Below are positions 35,999 through 47,050 of a stretch of DNA of 64,000 nt, piece after piece. The position numbers and the translations under genes were made by a program. The first letter of the stretch is position 1. Each line of letters begins with the position of its first letter. Source of the DNA: Schistocephalus solidus (Eukaryota; Platyhelminthes; Cestoda; Diphyllobothriidea; Diphyllobothriidae); NCBI GenBank assembly GCA_017591395.1, contig WEDG01000322.1, positions 1-64,000 of the forward strand, in the 5' to 3' direction. Under the pieces are notes generated by a model. That model was given only the letters and a program-made list of their open reading frames with translations, was not told the origin of the DNA and ran no database searches.

Positions 35999-36100
35999 GG
36001 AACCGACTAAGACAAGGGAGACCTAAATGACCATTTCTGGCTGATGACGGCTAATAAGTCAGAAATGGCCATGCCGGACTCCCTTGTCTTAGTCGGTTCC
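35999..36100. repeat. Foldback of two inverted SINE tails (~40-bp arms)
   Basis: The left arm is GGAACCGACTAAGACAAGGG then AGACCTAAATGACCATTTCT. The right arm is AGAAATGGCCATGCCGGACT then CCCTTGTCTTAGTCGGTTCC. They are near-perfect reverse complements around a 22-base loop (GGCTGATGACGGCTAATAAGTC shortened). Both arms are the SINE tail; the left arm is the tail inverted. The arms also share a substitution (TTAGTCGG for TTTGTCGG), which suggests that one arm was copied from the other. Confidence 0.9.
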
Positions 36101-36105
36101 ACTTT

Positions 36106-36108
<3 letters not shown>

Positions 36109-36171
<63 letters not shown>
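36109..36171. repeat. (TA)n microsatellite
   Basis: About 62 bases of alternating AT between the SINE foldback and the hammerhead-like unit H5. Confidence 0.97.
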
Positions 36172-36176
<5 letters not shown>

Positions 36177-36285
36177 TGAGGCGCGGTACAACACTTACCT
36201 CTGATGATGAAATCCTGTTTAATTTTGAAACGGCAGGACAATATAACCATGGTTCCCGTGATCACCTCTTCTTCTTATTTATATA
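36172..36285 (+). ncRNA. Hammerhead-ribozyme-like unit H5 (solo PLE pseudo-LTR segment)
   Basis: Core CTGATGA lies at 36201-36207, preceded by ACCT. Stem II may be GAAAT ... ATTTT. GAAA (36227-36230) is followed by CGGC where ACGTC is expected, and AGG pairs with CCT across stem I. The whole ~105-bp unit (ACTGTGAGGCGCGGTAC ... GTTCCCGTGATCACCTCTTC) is the reverse complement of 50699-50805. It is bounded on both sides by TA-rich sequence, with no PLE coding part attached. The stem III change makes activity unlikely. Confidence 0.6.
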
Positions 36286-36289
36286 TATG

Positions 36290-37605
36290 CTCTGAGTTTA
36301 ACATAGTGAGAACGCGTCTGCATGGCATGTTATCGTCATGATCTTGCATTAAGCTCGGTGCTGTGTTGCATGGACTAAAAAACTTTATCAAGTTTGACCC
36401 GGCATTTTTCGTGATAATCTGCCGTAACTTTTTATAATTTTCAATTCTGCAGTAGTTTTGAAAAGTATCCCAAGCGGTTTTAATCAAAAGTCTTCTATGG
36501 ATGTGAAAATTCGTAACACCTAGATGACGTCATATGCAAAAAACAGATTTGCCGACTACTTCTACGATGGTTTCTTCTGATTTCGGTGTACTCGGGGTGT
36601 TCTTCATACACTACATCACTGTTTTCAACGTGTCATCGGTAAACAACCTAGTAGTATCGTGCTATCCTTTCTAGTTTAAACCCAGATCATTTTCAGATGA
36701 AATTGTTCGCTGAAGTTGGCTAGAGTAAGTCTTTTTAGCCAATGTTTTTAGACGGGCAAGCCCCTTTGGCTCAATTACCTCCATATTTTCCCGCTTCCTT
36801 CAAGTTTAACGCTGGTCCTCTTCTATCACATGAGCTGTCAAAAATATTCGTCTTCTTGATGTAACCTCTATTCACCAGAGCGTCCAGAAAAGGCACTGCT
36901 CATGGAAAACTTAGGTCTCTTTTCGTGTTTTCAAAATTCAAGTATAACGTACATCATTTTGGGTAGCACTCTTATGCTTCATAAACCCTTATTAGACGCC
37001 TGCCCTCAACTTCCTTCCATCTTGTCCTAGCAGGTATGACATTCATGGATGCTCGGCTTCGTTGGGCGCTTCAACGGCTGCCTCTGAGTTCCAAATAATC
37101 ACGTTCACTCTTGATGATGAAGGAAATAAACGCCTGCAGTTGCTTGGCGTTAGCTTATTTCATATTTTGGCTCTCTCATACGACGAGGTCCAATATTGCA
37201 CCATGAAGTGGGTGTAACCGTTTTCTGCACATGAGTATGTTTACTATGAAAATTCTTACCCAGGTTTTACCTAAGTCTCTCTCTTTCTCTCACACACTGG
37301 AAAAACACAAGTTTTCCAGGTCAAAATAACACCGGAACACTGGAGGGGGTTTTGAGGGCAATTTCAAGTAAAGTTAAACAACTCGTACCTTACTACAGCC
37401 TATGAGCTGGCTTCTAAACCTTCCTGTGCCGGGCTTCATTAAGGGAGATCTCCAATTCTAATGAATGGCTAATTTGCGTAGTCAAGTCAGTAAACTCATA
37501 ATTCAGTTATTCATTTTCAGGCCTACGCAGTTACTAAGTAAATACAACTATGGAGCTTGACCGGGTTTTTGGTTTTGTTTCGGGTTGATCCACATCTTTC
37601 CTACA
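36290..37605. other. No recognisable gene
   Basis: Only short frames. The longest is a 70-codon minus frame at 36275-36487 with no recognised motif. Confidence 0.35.
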
Positions 37606-37609
37606 CTGC

Positions 37610-37950
37610 CCGCCGAGCGAGGTCAGCATAATGTGGATTGGGGGAGACGGCAGTATGGCTGTTTCTGAGGGATGTTTGTAGTTCCTATACGGGGTGTGAA
37701 CCTCACTGTCAAGTACGCGGAGGAAATCACATTCATCAAGAGGTTGGTCGGCGTATAATACAACCAGAAGTCGACTTCGGCCATGAAGGACTAACTGCCT
37801 GTATTAGTGTCTTCTGGCAACACAGCACTAGTTTTTTCTAGCCGTATAACAACTACCTCGGCTGTGGCGAACACGCTTTGACGTAGGCCCTTAGAGAAGA
37901 CAAGCTAAAATATTTTCTGGAATCGACTCGGCGGTTAGAATCGACTAGAT
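37610..37950 (-). pseudogene. Penelope-like element C-terminal fragment (same family as 30.5-31.8 kb)
   Basis: The + strand sequence is collinear with 30600-30900: CCTCACTGTCAAGTACGCGG, GTGTCTTCTGGCAACACAGC, AGCCGTATAACAACTACCTC and CTCGGCTGT all have counterparts there. On the minus strand it therefore corresponds to the AEAVAIR ... QKTLVQ end of that PLE. It is too decayed for a continuous frame. Confidence 0.6.
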
Positions 37951-38019
37951 TTGCTAGAATTGTTTTGAAATTGATCTGGCTTCATCTGGTTTAATCTAGT
38001 AGAGCAGTGGAGTCAGTAC

Positions 38020-40664
38020 AGCTAGTGGACCTCAAAGCAACACTCGAATGCTTGTTTGGGCACGAAACTCTCGCTGGTTGTTTAACCTGCATGCAACTGA
38101 TATTCAGCAGTTGAAACCGGACCTATGAAAGGAGTTGGAGCACGTAGTCAGCCTTAATCCTCCGCGGTAACATATACGTCACTGTCCTCCCTCTATGTAT
38201 GTCAAATGTAGTTTAATTAGCAAGTACTTCAACCAGATATCCAAAAAAAACTATATTTGCATGTTGCTTTGCTTTTGGTGTCCTAGTTCAATGGCATTCA
38301 GCTTCATAAATTTAATCCCTTTGATTAGTATTTGTTTATTTTCCAGCTTTCCTCGGAGCAAGAACCAGTAGGTATCTGACGTACCATATGACCACGATAA
38401 CCTTCAAAGTTCTTTCCCCATCCAAGGTAGCTAGGCATGGCTCGTATCTTTCACGTTAACTTAATGTAAATATTTGATTTCCTCTCAGCTTAAATTTGCC
38501 GAATCATTGTAACAGGTGAGCATTTTTTTCATCGTATCAGTGGTCAGCGATTGTGATAAATCGACGGAATATTGTGACCATCAAATTTTCTAAACAATAG
38601 AAAGGAAAAGTAAATTTTAAAAAAAGCTAACGAATATGACCATTATTTGCATTCAAAATGTTTCTTTAAATGTAAATCCATTTTAACCAAGAAATAGTTT
38701 TTCTGCAGAAGCTTTGGCGGCACGTTCAAAAAAACTGCGGAGTCATAGACCCTCCCAGTGTAATTCGTAATGAACGCGATCTCGTAAATATACCAAACGC
38801 GTGTAAAAAATCTAAAAAGGTACACTGAAATACCTCATTATTGGCAACTATTTTTCAGTGCACTTGTACGATGATAAGAAAAAACCATATAAATGCAGGT
38901 ACGTCTGGCCTTATGGCGCCGAAGCAAATATCTTCAGATCGTGAAATAAAAATCAAAAGCCATGACTTGAATACAAATTAAAAAGTAAGGTTTTCACATG
39001 CCGAACGTGTTTCCGATAGTGTGAAGGGAAAAAGCAAAGATCTGGGAATAAACAAGGGTTTCCTTCATGTTATTAGCTTCCTCTGTTCATTTGTGACCAC
39101 AATTAGCCGTCCGAAGTTGAATTAGGAAAAACAATATGTTGGTGTTTAACTTCTAATTTGAATACCACTGTAGTAAACGCATGTAGCACGCGAAGAGTTT
39201 ATTGAACATACGGGAAACATTCTGATTTAGCTTTCCGTTTGTCATATTTTTACCTCGTATTTTGAGGAAATTAACATTTGGAGGCACAGCTATTTACGTG
39301 AAAGGAAATAATTGTGTGTCGGACACTGGAAGTTATTAAGGCCGGCTGATAAATGCATAAAAGCATAATTTAACTTAATCTGTTACCTAAGGGCATGTGC
39401 AATACTGATAAATGTTTCACCACAAATCGACGAGGTGTGCAGATTATATGATACATATCTTTTGAGAGTATACTTGACCTAATATACCTGATAAATGTTG
39501 TAATAATTTCATGTAGTGCACGAGAACGGTTTTTGGCGTTTCAAAATTGATGGCATTGTGCTGGCCAAGGTCGACAGTGTTGTTCTATCTGGTCATTCCA
39601 CTTGTCTTAAAGTATGTGTGCAACTTGTAAAATAACATCTTGAACTATGCAAACGACAGTTATCTGTGTGTTTAAAGTCGCAACACAACGTCAAAGAGTC
39701 AAAAACGTTCGTGGCTGTATATCTTAAATACAGAACTATGCTTCTTAAAGCGAAAGATTAGAAATAAATGTGAATTTAACAAAACAATTACTGAGTTTTC
39801 TCAAATTTCCTAATAGATAACCTTGTTTTCTGCGGCAGTTCGTAACTGCATAGCACTGAGAGCGGTTGAATGCTTAACAAGGGCTTGATAATGTTTAAAA
39901 TAACTCTTCTCACCCATCGTTAATCATAGTTTGGCGTGTATCTGATCATGATTGTATGCGAAGCTCATGTGTGCTTTTCCCTCTGGTAGCTTCATACTTA
40001 ACCTCTCTCTGAACTTTGTCCTGGATGCAACAAAACGCTCAACTGCCTCAGTAGGATGTGAACTCCTACGCACAAAACAGGTTTAACACGTTTGGTTATA
40101 TACGTGAAAACTATTTCAGCGGGCGTTTTTAGGTTTTCCACAAGCAAAGGACGCACTTGCGACCACACGTACCCTGGCAATTATGTTGCTGTGCCACCTG
40201 CGTTTTGGCCCTAAAACTTTGATGCAGGCAGAAAGAAAAAGTTTTGTTTTCCTTAATTCGAAAATTGAGGCGATTGCTAAAAGTCAGAAAAGCGTGCAAC
40301 AGTCCCTCTGATGATGTAGGTGACTAAGAATTGGTTTCTTCTCATACGATATATTTACGTTTAACACAGATGCATTATCTGCGATAAGTAACTGGTCACT
40401 GTTTTGTATCTCCAGTTGACCTTACCTCGAGCATGAGGATAGACACCTAGAACCACTGCATACAGTGTTCGTATGGCCTGTGTTTGCGATCGTTAAGAAT
40501 AAAGAAGTTCAAATTGTGCCCTAGGGCATGTAGGTTGCAGGGCCGGTGAATTGAGTTGGAATAAGTTCAGAATGTTCACAGACTTGCACAGCATCTCCCG
40601 TACTGTCATGTCCTACATCCACTTGCGCATCGTGGCAAAAGACGGAGGCAGGATAAGTGAAGGT
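38020..40664 (+). repeat. Dispersed repeat R2, copy 1 left part (interrupted by CR1)
   Basis: Collinear with 60584-62604. It begins with a PLE-end-like segment (CGAATGCTTGTTTGGGCACG, AGTTGGAGCACGTAGTCAGC) and runs to GTGGCAAAAGACGGAGGCAG at 40632-40650. About 600 bp (38456-39055) are absent from the other copy. The part at 40030-40290 is much better conserved than the rest (CTCAACTGCCTCAGTAGGAT, ACTTGCGACCACACGTACCC). No frame is conserved between copies. The right-hand continuation lies beyond the inserted CR1 at 44103-44250. Confidence 0.8.
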
Positions 40665-40908
40665 CCAAATCCGTTCAGTTCAGTTTAATTAAGGTAAATA
40701 TAGGCGAAGCCTTTGAGCTCCCTATTGATGTCAGTGACATTGTAAATTAAAAAAGGCTGACATATAATGGACGTTGGACAAAGGGTTATCTCCCCGACAC
40801 ACTGCAGGGCATCGGACAAACAATTATAAAATAATGTTACTCAAAAATAGAGAATAGGATGTTATATGACGCGAAAATTGTGGATGGGAATATGTTTCAG
40901 GAAATGTT

Positions 40909-42435
40909 TTAGGTTCGGATGTCGTGGTGGTACTTATGGCTGTACTGGTCAAACTTCCGCTTAAAAGTGTCAACGGATGTGGACATGATTATGTCGGCCG
41001 GCAGAGAATTCCAGGCCTTAATCACTCTGTTGGAGAAGAAGAACCTTCTTGTGTCGAGTCTTGCACCTGTCACACGTAGTTTAATGGGATGTCCTCGCAA
41101 AGTAGTGGTAGTGGCCAGTTCAAAGAAGTCGCCAGATGCAAGGCAACAATCCTGAAGCCGCAGCATTCGAAAGGCTTGTATTAAGTCGCCGCGTAGCTGT
41201 CTATAAACCAGAGGAAACAGATCAAGATTAGACAATCGTGTCTCGTAAGGCAGGCAGCTTTGACCTTGAACAAGCTTGGTTGCACGTCTTTTGACCTTCT
41301 CAAGGGTGTTGTGGTCTTTGACAGTCCACGGTCTCCAGGCTTGTATGGCAAATTCCAATTGTGCTCGCACGAACATCCCGAAGACCTTATTAAAGCACTC
41401 TTTGTCGAACTTTGCAAACGCTCGCTTAATTAGATACAAGCTTGACATGGCAGATTTTGCTTCTTTTGAGCAATGGAACGATGCCTTCAGTGTGGGCGTG
41501 ATCCATACTCCTAGATCTATTTGAGCCTCTACCTCTGGTAGCGGTGTGTCGTCTAGATAGTAAATTCTCTGGTGCCCGGAGCTGGTTCTGCCGAATCGCT
41601 GAATATTGCACTTGGTAGCATTGAATGGGAGGAGCCAGTTGGTCGACCATTCCTCGAGTCGATGCAAGTTCGCCTGTAGATTTTCTTCATCAGCTGCGTT
41701 GTGGATGACCTTCCAAAGCTTTATATCGTCAGCAAACATGGCGGTGTCACAGTCCAAGCCATTTACGCAATCATCAATGTATATAAGGAAGAGGATAGGG
41801 CCAAGAACGGAGCCCTGAGGAACCCCACTCTCAACCGCCACCTCCGCCGATTGTTGATCGCCAAGACGGACAATCTGAGATCGCCCAATCAAGAAGTTTT
41901 TGATCCATTTCAAAAGCTTGCCCCTTACCCCAATACGGTTGAGTTTGTATAGGAGACGTTGGTGAGGCACGCTATCAAAGGCCTTCTTGAAGTCTATGTA
42001 CACTGCGTGCACTACATTTCCTTCACCGACCGCTTGGGTCCATTGTTCCAGACAGTAGAGCAAATTAGTTAAACAGGACCTTCGTCTGCGGAATCCATGC
42101 TGCGCTTCAGAGAGAAGATGATGCCGCTCCAGAAACTGCATCAGTTCATGTTTGATGATTCGCTCCATAATCTTGCAACATTTGAAGGTGAGACTTACCG
42201 GCCTGTAGTTATTTGCGGAAGCCTGGCTGCCAATTTCATGTATTGGGGAAATCCACGCGGTCTTCCAATCGGGTGGCAATCTGCCTGCAGCGAGGGAGGC
42301 TTGTAAGAGTAGACACAAGGGTTCTGCCAACTCTACGGCCAACTCCTTCAACAACTTTGCCGGTATTACATCAGGACCTGGCGATTTGGTTTCGTCCAGC
42401 TTCAGTAGTTCCTGCAGAACAATAGGTTTGTTATG
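40909..42435 (-). pseudogene. Non-LTR reverse transcriptase (ORF2 C-terminal half)
   Basis: The first Met codon is at 42354, giving 481 residues, but the frame is open to about 42435 (ending PIVLQELLKLDETKSPGPDV before the Met), so this is not a natural start. RT motifs in order: WISPIHEIGSQ, NYRPVSL, HGFRRRRSC, VYIDFKKAFDSV (motif A), SGVPQGSVLGPILFLIYIDD (motif B), MFADDIKLW (motif C, FADD), LGVWI and a thumb region ending RRFFFSNRVIKAWNSLP. All catalytic Asp residues are present. A one-base shift near 42433 separates it from the upstream linker and endonuclease frame. Family: CR1/Jockey clade; exact clade not resolved. Confidence 0.92.
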
Positions 42436-43860
42436 ACCACTGAGTCAATTGTCGGGACCTCTTCCGTACTATAGTTATCAGCAGTTAGATTGGCTTCTCT
42501 CGTAAAAACCGACTGAAAGAACTCAGATAGATGCTCAGCCTTTTCTTCGTCTTTGCAAAGTTCGATGCTTTCATCAGTTTTTAACAAAGGGATGGGGTCT
42601 TTATTTCGAGTGCACTGCCTAATGTAGTTGTAGAAGAGCTTCGGGTTTTCTGCTGCACGGTTTATCAAGTTACTCTCAAAACTTTGGCGGGCTTTATAAA
42701 CCAGGTCCTTTAACCTGTTCCTCTGCGTCTTGTTCTTCGTCAGCGATTTGGCGGTCTTTTCCCTGAGATAAGTTTGCCATAGCTTTCGCTTGCGGTTAAC
42801 TTCACTCTTCAGTGTGTTCGTTAGCCACTGGGGCCTGTTGGTGATCTTTTTTTCGAATTAGGACGGTAGTTGGTGATAAGTCCTTGTAATACGGCCTTAA
42901 ATTGCAACCAATCCTCGAGAATACACCCGGTGAATGTTTCATTCCAATCTAAATGGTGCACATCAATTTTCATTTGGGTAAAGTCTCCACGCCATAGGTT
43001 GCGTTTGACTGTGATGCTTCAATCGGGGACAGAGAAGAGTGAATATTCCAATTGTAGGACTACGTGATCACTTTTGGCCAGCGGGGATAGACAGTCCCAA
43101 CATCTACGCTGTCAGGCGCCTTTGTCAATACAAGGTCCAAACAATTAGCTTGTTGCCCCTCGCGTATTCTAGTCGGAGTCAGGACGTGTTGAGTTAGGAA
43201 GCGTTTGTGTATAGCTTCTAGGAGGCGGCGATGGAAGTTTTATTCCGAGCCTGGTGCCGAGCTCAGATTCCAATCGATATTCGGAGCGCTAAAGTCACCC
43301 ATAATCATTACTTCGGATCGACTAGCAAACGATTCTAAATCATATATCAGTCTACTGTCTGACTGCGGATTGTTTCATGGTGGTTGGTAGACCGTTAGGA
43401 TCTCAAGTGCTTGAGACCCCGGCGTTCTGATAGTGAGCCAGATGGCTTCAGTTTCGCACGCGAGTTTTTCATTTTTTTCTGACGCGAGCAGGCCATATCT
43501 GACATACGTCAGCACACCCCCACCATGACGTCCTGTTCTATCCTTTCTGAATAACTGAAAACCGGGAATGGCACCTTCACGATCGTCCACCTTCGCGGTC
43601 AGCCACGTTTAAGTTATGGAGATGATATCTAGTGAAGTTTGGCCCACGTTTATCTTAAGCTCGTCTAATTTAGGGAGTAGGCTTTGGACATTGGTATATA
43701 AACATTTTAGTTTATTTGGGTGTTTTAAGCCGGCTATGTCGCTGCCTTCTTTAATTGAGGCAGCTGGACCGAAATTCGCACAGGATGAGTCCATATTCAA
43801 GAGACTTTGCATATTTTTTCGCAGTAGAACTGGATTTTGTCTAGATTGTTGCATTGGATT
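42436..43860 (-). pseudogene. APE-type endonuclease and linker of the same element (ORF2 N-terminal half)
   Basis: Minus-strand pieces in order: KCLYTNVQSLLPKLDEL (43740-43690; endonuclease start), then GFQLFRKDRTGRHGGGVLTY and ILTVYQPP (43590-43375). After a frameshift come MIMGDFSAPNIDWNLSSAPG (GDFNxPxIDW motif), LVLTKAPDSVDVG and, after another shift, KSDHVVLQLEY (about 43065-43035; SDH catalytic motif). The linker reads RPQWLTNTLKSEVNRKRKLW and NRAAENPKLFYNYIRQC. Stops and at least two frameshifts break it. The endonuclease family nicks target DNA to prime reverse transcription. Confidence 0.85.
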
Positions 43861-44065
43861 AGTTGCTCGACCGTGAGATTTTTGTCAGAATGATGGGCAT
43901 CCTCCACAGAAGGTGTTTTTGTATTCGAACAATCACTCCATTTCTTATTACAAGTCCCTTCTCTCCCTGTTCTTTCAAGTTCTCCAAATCCACTTTAAGC
44001 GCCCTCCATTTCATTCTCTCTTGTACGGAGTAGTCCTGTTGAAAACAAAATACCTCAGTGACCAA
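43859..44065 (-). pseudogene. ORF1-like C-terminal remnant of the CR1-type element
   Basis: A 68-codon frame with a basic/acidic stretch (RALKVDLENLKEQGEKGLVI, RNGVIV) lies directly 5' of the endonuclease. Position and charge fit the C-terminus of an ORF1 nucleic-acid-binding protein, but no zinc-knuckle or coiled-coil signature is visible. It could also be the N-terminal extension of ORF2. It overlaps the next frame by a few bases. Confidence 0.45.
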
Positions 44066-44102
44066 TGACTCCCCTGCTGTTTGCTCGATTACAAGGTCTC
44101 TC

Positions 44103-44250
44103 TGAAGTTTGGGTTCAAGCGCAGTAAACGACGGAGTTGAACAGTTTGCCGAAGCGACTCACAGACAACTTGGCTCTCACACACACTGGATCAGTTCTTT
44201 ATATAACAAATTAACGTTCATTGATGAACGCTCACTGATTGCTAAGGACG
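44103..44250 (+). repeat. Dispersed repeat R2, copy 1 right part
   Basis: GGGTTCAAGCGCAGTAAACG ... GGATCAGTTCTTTATATAAC and CGTTCATTGATGAACGCTCA match 62608-62735, where they continue directly from the left part of R2. This identifies the sequence as flank and not as the CR1 5' UTR. It contains a TGATGAACG/CGTTCATTGATGAACG palindrome-like segment. Confidence 0.8.
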
Positions 44251-45920
44251 ATCCAGTATAATATTCCCGCGGTAATTTATACTACTAATACCATAAATTC
44301 CTTTCAATATGTACACTAAAATATCACAAAAACATATCGGATGCAAATATATTCATACATGTTTTTCTCGATTAAACAGAAAGATGACGTGTTTTCTAAC
44401 TTGAGGCTACTTACACCTGCATTGCTATGTGATCATCGATTCGGCCCATTTTTCTCTACAACAAAAAATCAATACCTGAATGAGTAAAACGCAGATTAAC
44501 CTCTCCCGGAAAAACCATAATAAGTGGAAGTACATTTTTTATAGTTCTGCTTCACGGGGATCAACATTGTACGTAAATAGTTGTTTACGCAGAAAAAACT
44601 CCCGGTGTAAGGCTCTACGTTTTTGGTAGTAACTTAATTTCTAAAGCATTCTTCTGGATAAAACCTACATTTGGATTAATATTTTTTCAGTGCAGAATTA
44701 TTTGGCCCACATGGAAGCTTTGAGAAATCAGCACGCCAACAGTCTCCACAAATGTTGTTAAATAAAAATAAGTACAACGAAGAGCAGCACAACCACGACC
44801 ATCACCACCATAAACCAACAACAACACCACTAACAGTGCTGGCGCAACTGTCGAATGGTTTGGTCCACTGTTGTCTGCTTAGAAAACTCATGTTCACCGA
44901 AAGCACCGAAAGTATCATTTTCTGGTGCTATTCAAGACATCCAAGATGTGTTTGTTTGCGAGAGATGTTGCATAAAGTTTTGTATAAAGTCTCTTCATAC
45001 GCAGATTCATAACACAACTGCAGCGTTATAAAGTCAAATGCTCATTTCTAGCAAACCTGAACCTGAATCGACTATTTCTTCCCAAACCAGCGTCTTATTG
45101 ACCGTCGTAAGTAGCCCACAGAAATATACACTTGCTTTGACCAAAATGTTCTTATTTAAGTACTGAATGCATAAGAACGGCTAAATCTCGATTATCTTTC
45201 CTGACGAGAGTATAATATTAATTAAAACGACGCTTAACTACGTTATATTGTTGGCACTTTTTAATTGGATCGAGACGACCTTCATCACCTGCTATCGCTC
45301 AATCTCTGCCAATTATGTGAATCAGAAAAGCCAGTAGAAAGTTCCACAATAACGCAAAATGTCGTCACAGGTAGATGTTTTGACAGACTTTATTCTTCCC
45401 GTAGATGACAGCTACCACAAAACATGTTTTTATGAATGAATCTACCTTAGGATACCAAACGTTTGCCAAGTCTAACTCTTTCGTTTGTTTCTTGCAGAAT
45501 TACACACCCATTTCACCTTTTTCGATGACCTTTCCATATGGCGATTGAAGGTGACTGTTGCTGAAGTCCCGTTCTATATCTTAGACTTAACTGCAGCGAA
45601 AATGAAAGTATCAAACACTCAGTTTCTCCCATGAAAGTCAAGTATAGTGCAGTTCGCAAGTACCTCACCTGGGTTCAGCTGCTTTGTAAAGTGTTTGACT
45701 CTATATTTTATGGTATAGTGTTTGCATTTTCACTGCCAGAACCATAGGGTTAGCCATGTCAGTTCGAGAGTGACGGAGACGAAACTAGTCATTTCAGTCT
45801 CCCTTGTCTCTCATGCTAGTCTCCTACTGGTTTATCAGTTATATTTGAGAGGGAGCTGAAACAGGTGTAAATAATGTGTTTTTGGATAACGCATTATAAT
45901 AAGTATTTGTAATAAGTAAT
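44251..45920. other. Non-coding; inverted R3 segment at about 44995-45180
   Basis: CTTGCTTTGACCAAAATGTT with CTTATTTAAGTACTGAATGC (45128-45170) is the reverse complement of the 34.25-kb R3 sequence. A short SINE-tail-like piece (GTCATTTCAGTCTCCCTTGT) lies near 45785-45810. No gene is supported. Confidence 0.45.
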
Positions 45921-45921
45921 A

Positions 45922-47050
45922 ACATATGTATTCCGACCTGACTTACAGATTATAACATGGGTATTTTCGTTTTCCTGTACCTCTGAGAACTCCGCGAATT
46001 TATATTAATTTACGGAAAGGCAGCCAAATTTCTATTGCGAGCCGGATGTTTGTGGAGATACGAACGTTCTACGTTGAATACACTTTGTTAAGATGTCAAA
46101 AAATATGGCCAATTAACGTTTATTTATGATTGGTGCTGTCCAACGAAGATAAAATCCTTCGTCCAGGACTGTAACCACAAATTTTAGTGGCAATAGTTAT
46201 ATTGTAACTTGTTCGCGGACAGAGATACTGTAGCATTCAAGATTCTCTGGTGTCTGATTAGTTTAAGATGGTACTGAATCCATATGTGACTCATTGTTTT
46301 GATTCCAACGTTTCCTTATACCAGCCAAAACGTATTTCTATTTGAATCACAAATTTAAAACAAAACTGTACGCCTATGATGTGTATGCGAATTAAATTAC
46401 TGCTACATGAATTATTCGTGGAAGTTGTAGATCTTTTAAAATTACGCTGTAGGTGGACGTACCTTCGGCTTGCTGGCGATACATTTAAGTATATTTTATG
46501 GCCAACGACTGACACTGTGTGTGTGATATAGCTAGCAGAATATGAATTTAGTATAAATGAACACTATAAATTAGTAATTTCATCTTTTAAATAAAATTTC
46601 CCGAATGCGAAGTTGGGTTTGAATAGTTCTCTGCTTGTATTTGGTTAAGATCCCGCACCGGTACAATATCTTCGAACTTCTCTCCACTGATATTCTGAAA
46701 AAAGTTCCCTACTTTGTCTGATAGTTCAGTTTTCACTGAGATCAGAAACCAATAATCAAGTATTGTGTATGACTGATATTTGTTTAAGCTATGGTCTGGC
46801 TCATGCAAAAGAAAGCATCTAACTGGAACTCAATTCTTGTTACGTTGATTTATGTGGATCTTGCATAAGCAGCTCTCAAATGGATTACACCATAAGCTAT
46901 AAGGTCCTAAAGAAATACTTTCAATTATTCATGTGTATATTATAAGTTGCTGTATTCAGGAGCAGGTGTTCAATGAAGTGCGTCTTAGTTCCTTAAGTAA
47001 TTTAAGAAGGGTTATGATTCCGATAAATATATGCACATGTCATATTGTCT
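45922..47050 (-). repeat. ~1.1-kb dispersed repeat R1, copy 2 (inverted)
   Basis: Reverse complement of 58020-59110: TACCTCTGAGAACTCCGCGA, CTACGTTGAATACACTTTGT, TAACTTGTTCGCGGACAGAG, AGCAGGTGTTCAATGAAGTG and TAATTTAAGAAGGGTTATGA. The end corresponding to the TTGTTTGCACG terminus is missing here. Two short minus frames (46291-46515, 46587-46808) lie inside but are not preserved as open frames in the other copies. Confidence 0.85.

Larger units (their letters stand above)
40665..44102 (-). mobile_element. Near-full-length CR1/Jockey-type non-LTR retrotransposon
   Basis: A ~3.4-kb element on the minus strand. In order from its 5' end it has an ORF1-like remnant (44065-43859), an endonuclease region (about 43860-43040), an EN-RT linker (42850-42436), RT (42435-40909) and a 3' UTR (40908-40672) with a small hairpin (CAAAGGCTTCGCCTATA) and short CTGAA repeats at the very end. 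It interrupts repeat R2, whose uninterrupted equivalent is at 62604/62605. The likely target-site duplication is TGAAGGT (left) against TGAAGTT (right). The boundaries come from that comparison. Coding parts carry frameshifts and stops, so autonomous movement is doubtful. Confidence 0.85.

Noticed and set aside
40909..42354. The 481-codon RT frame as a functional gene starting at Met 42354
   Set aside because: The open frame and homology continue upstream of this Met, and a one-base shift separates it from the endonuclease half, so it is part of a broken ORF2.
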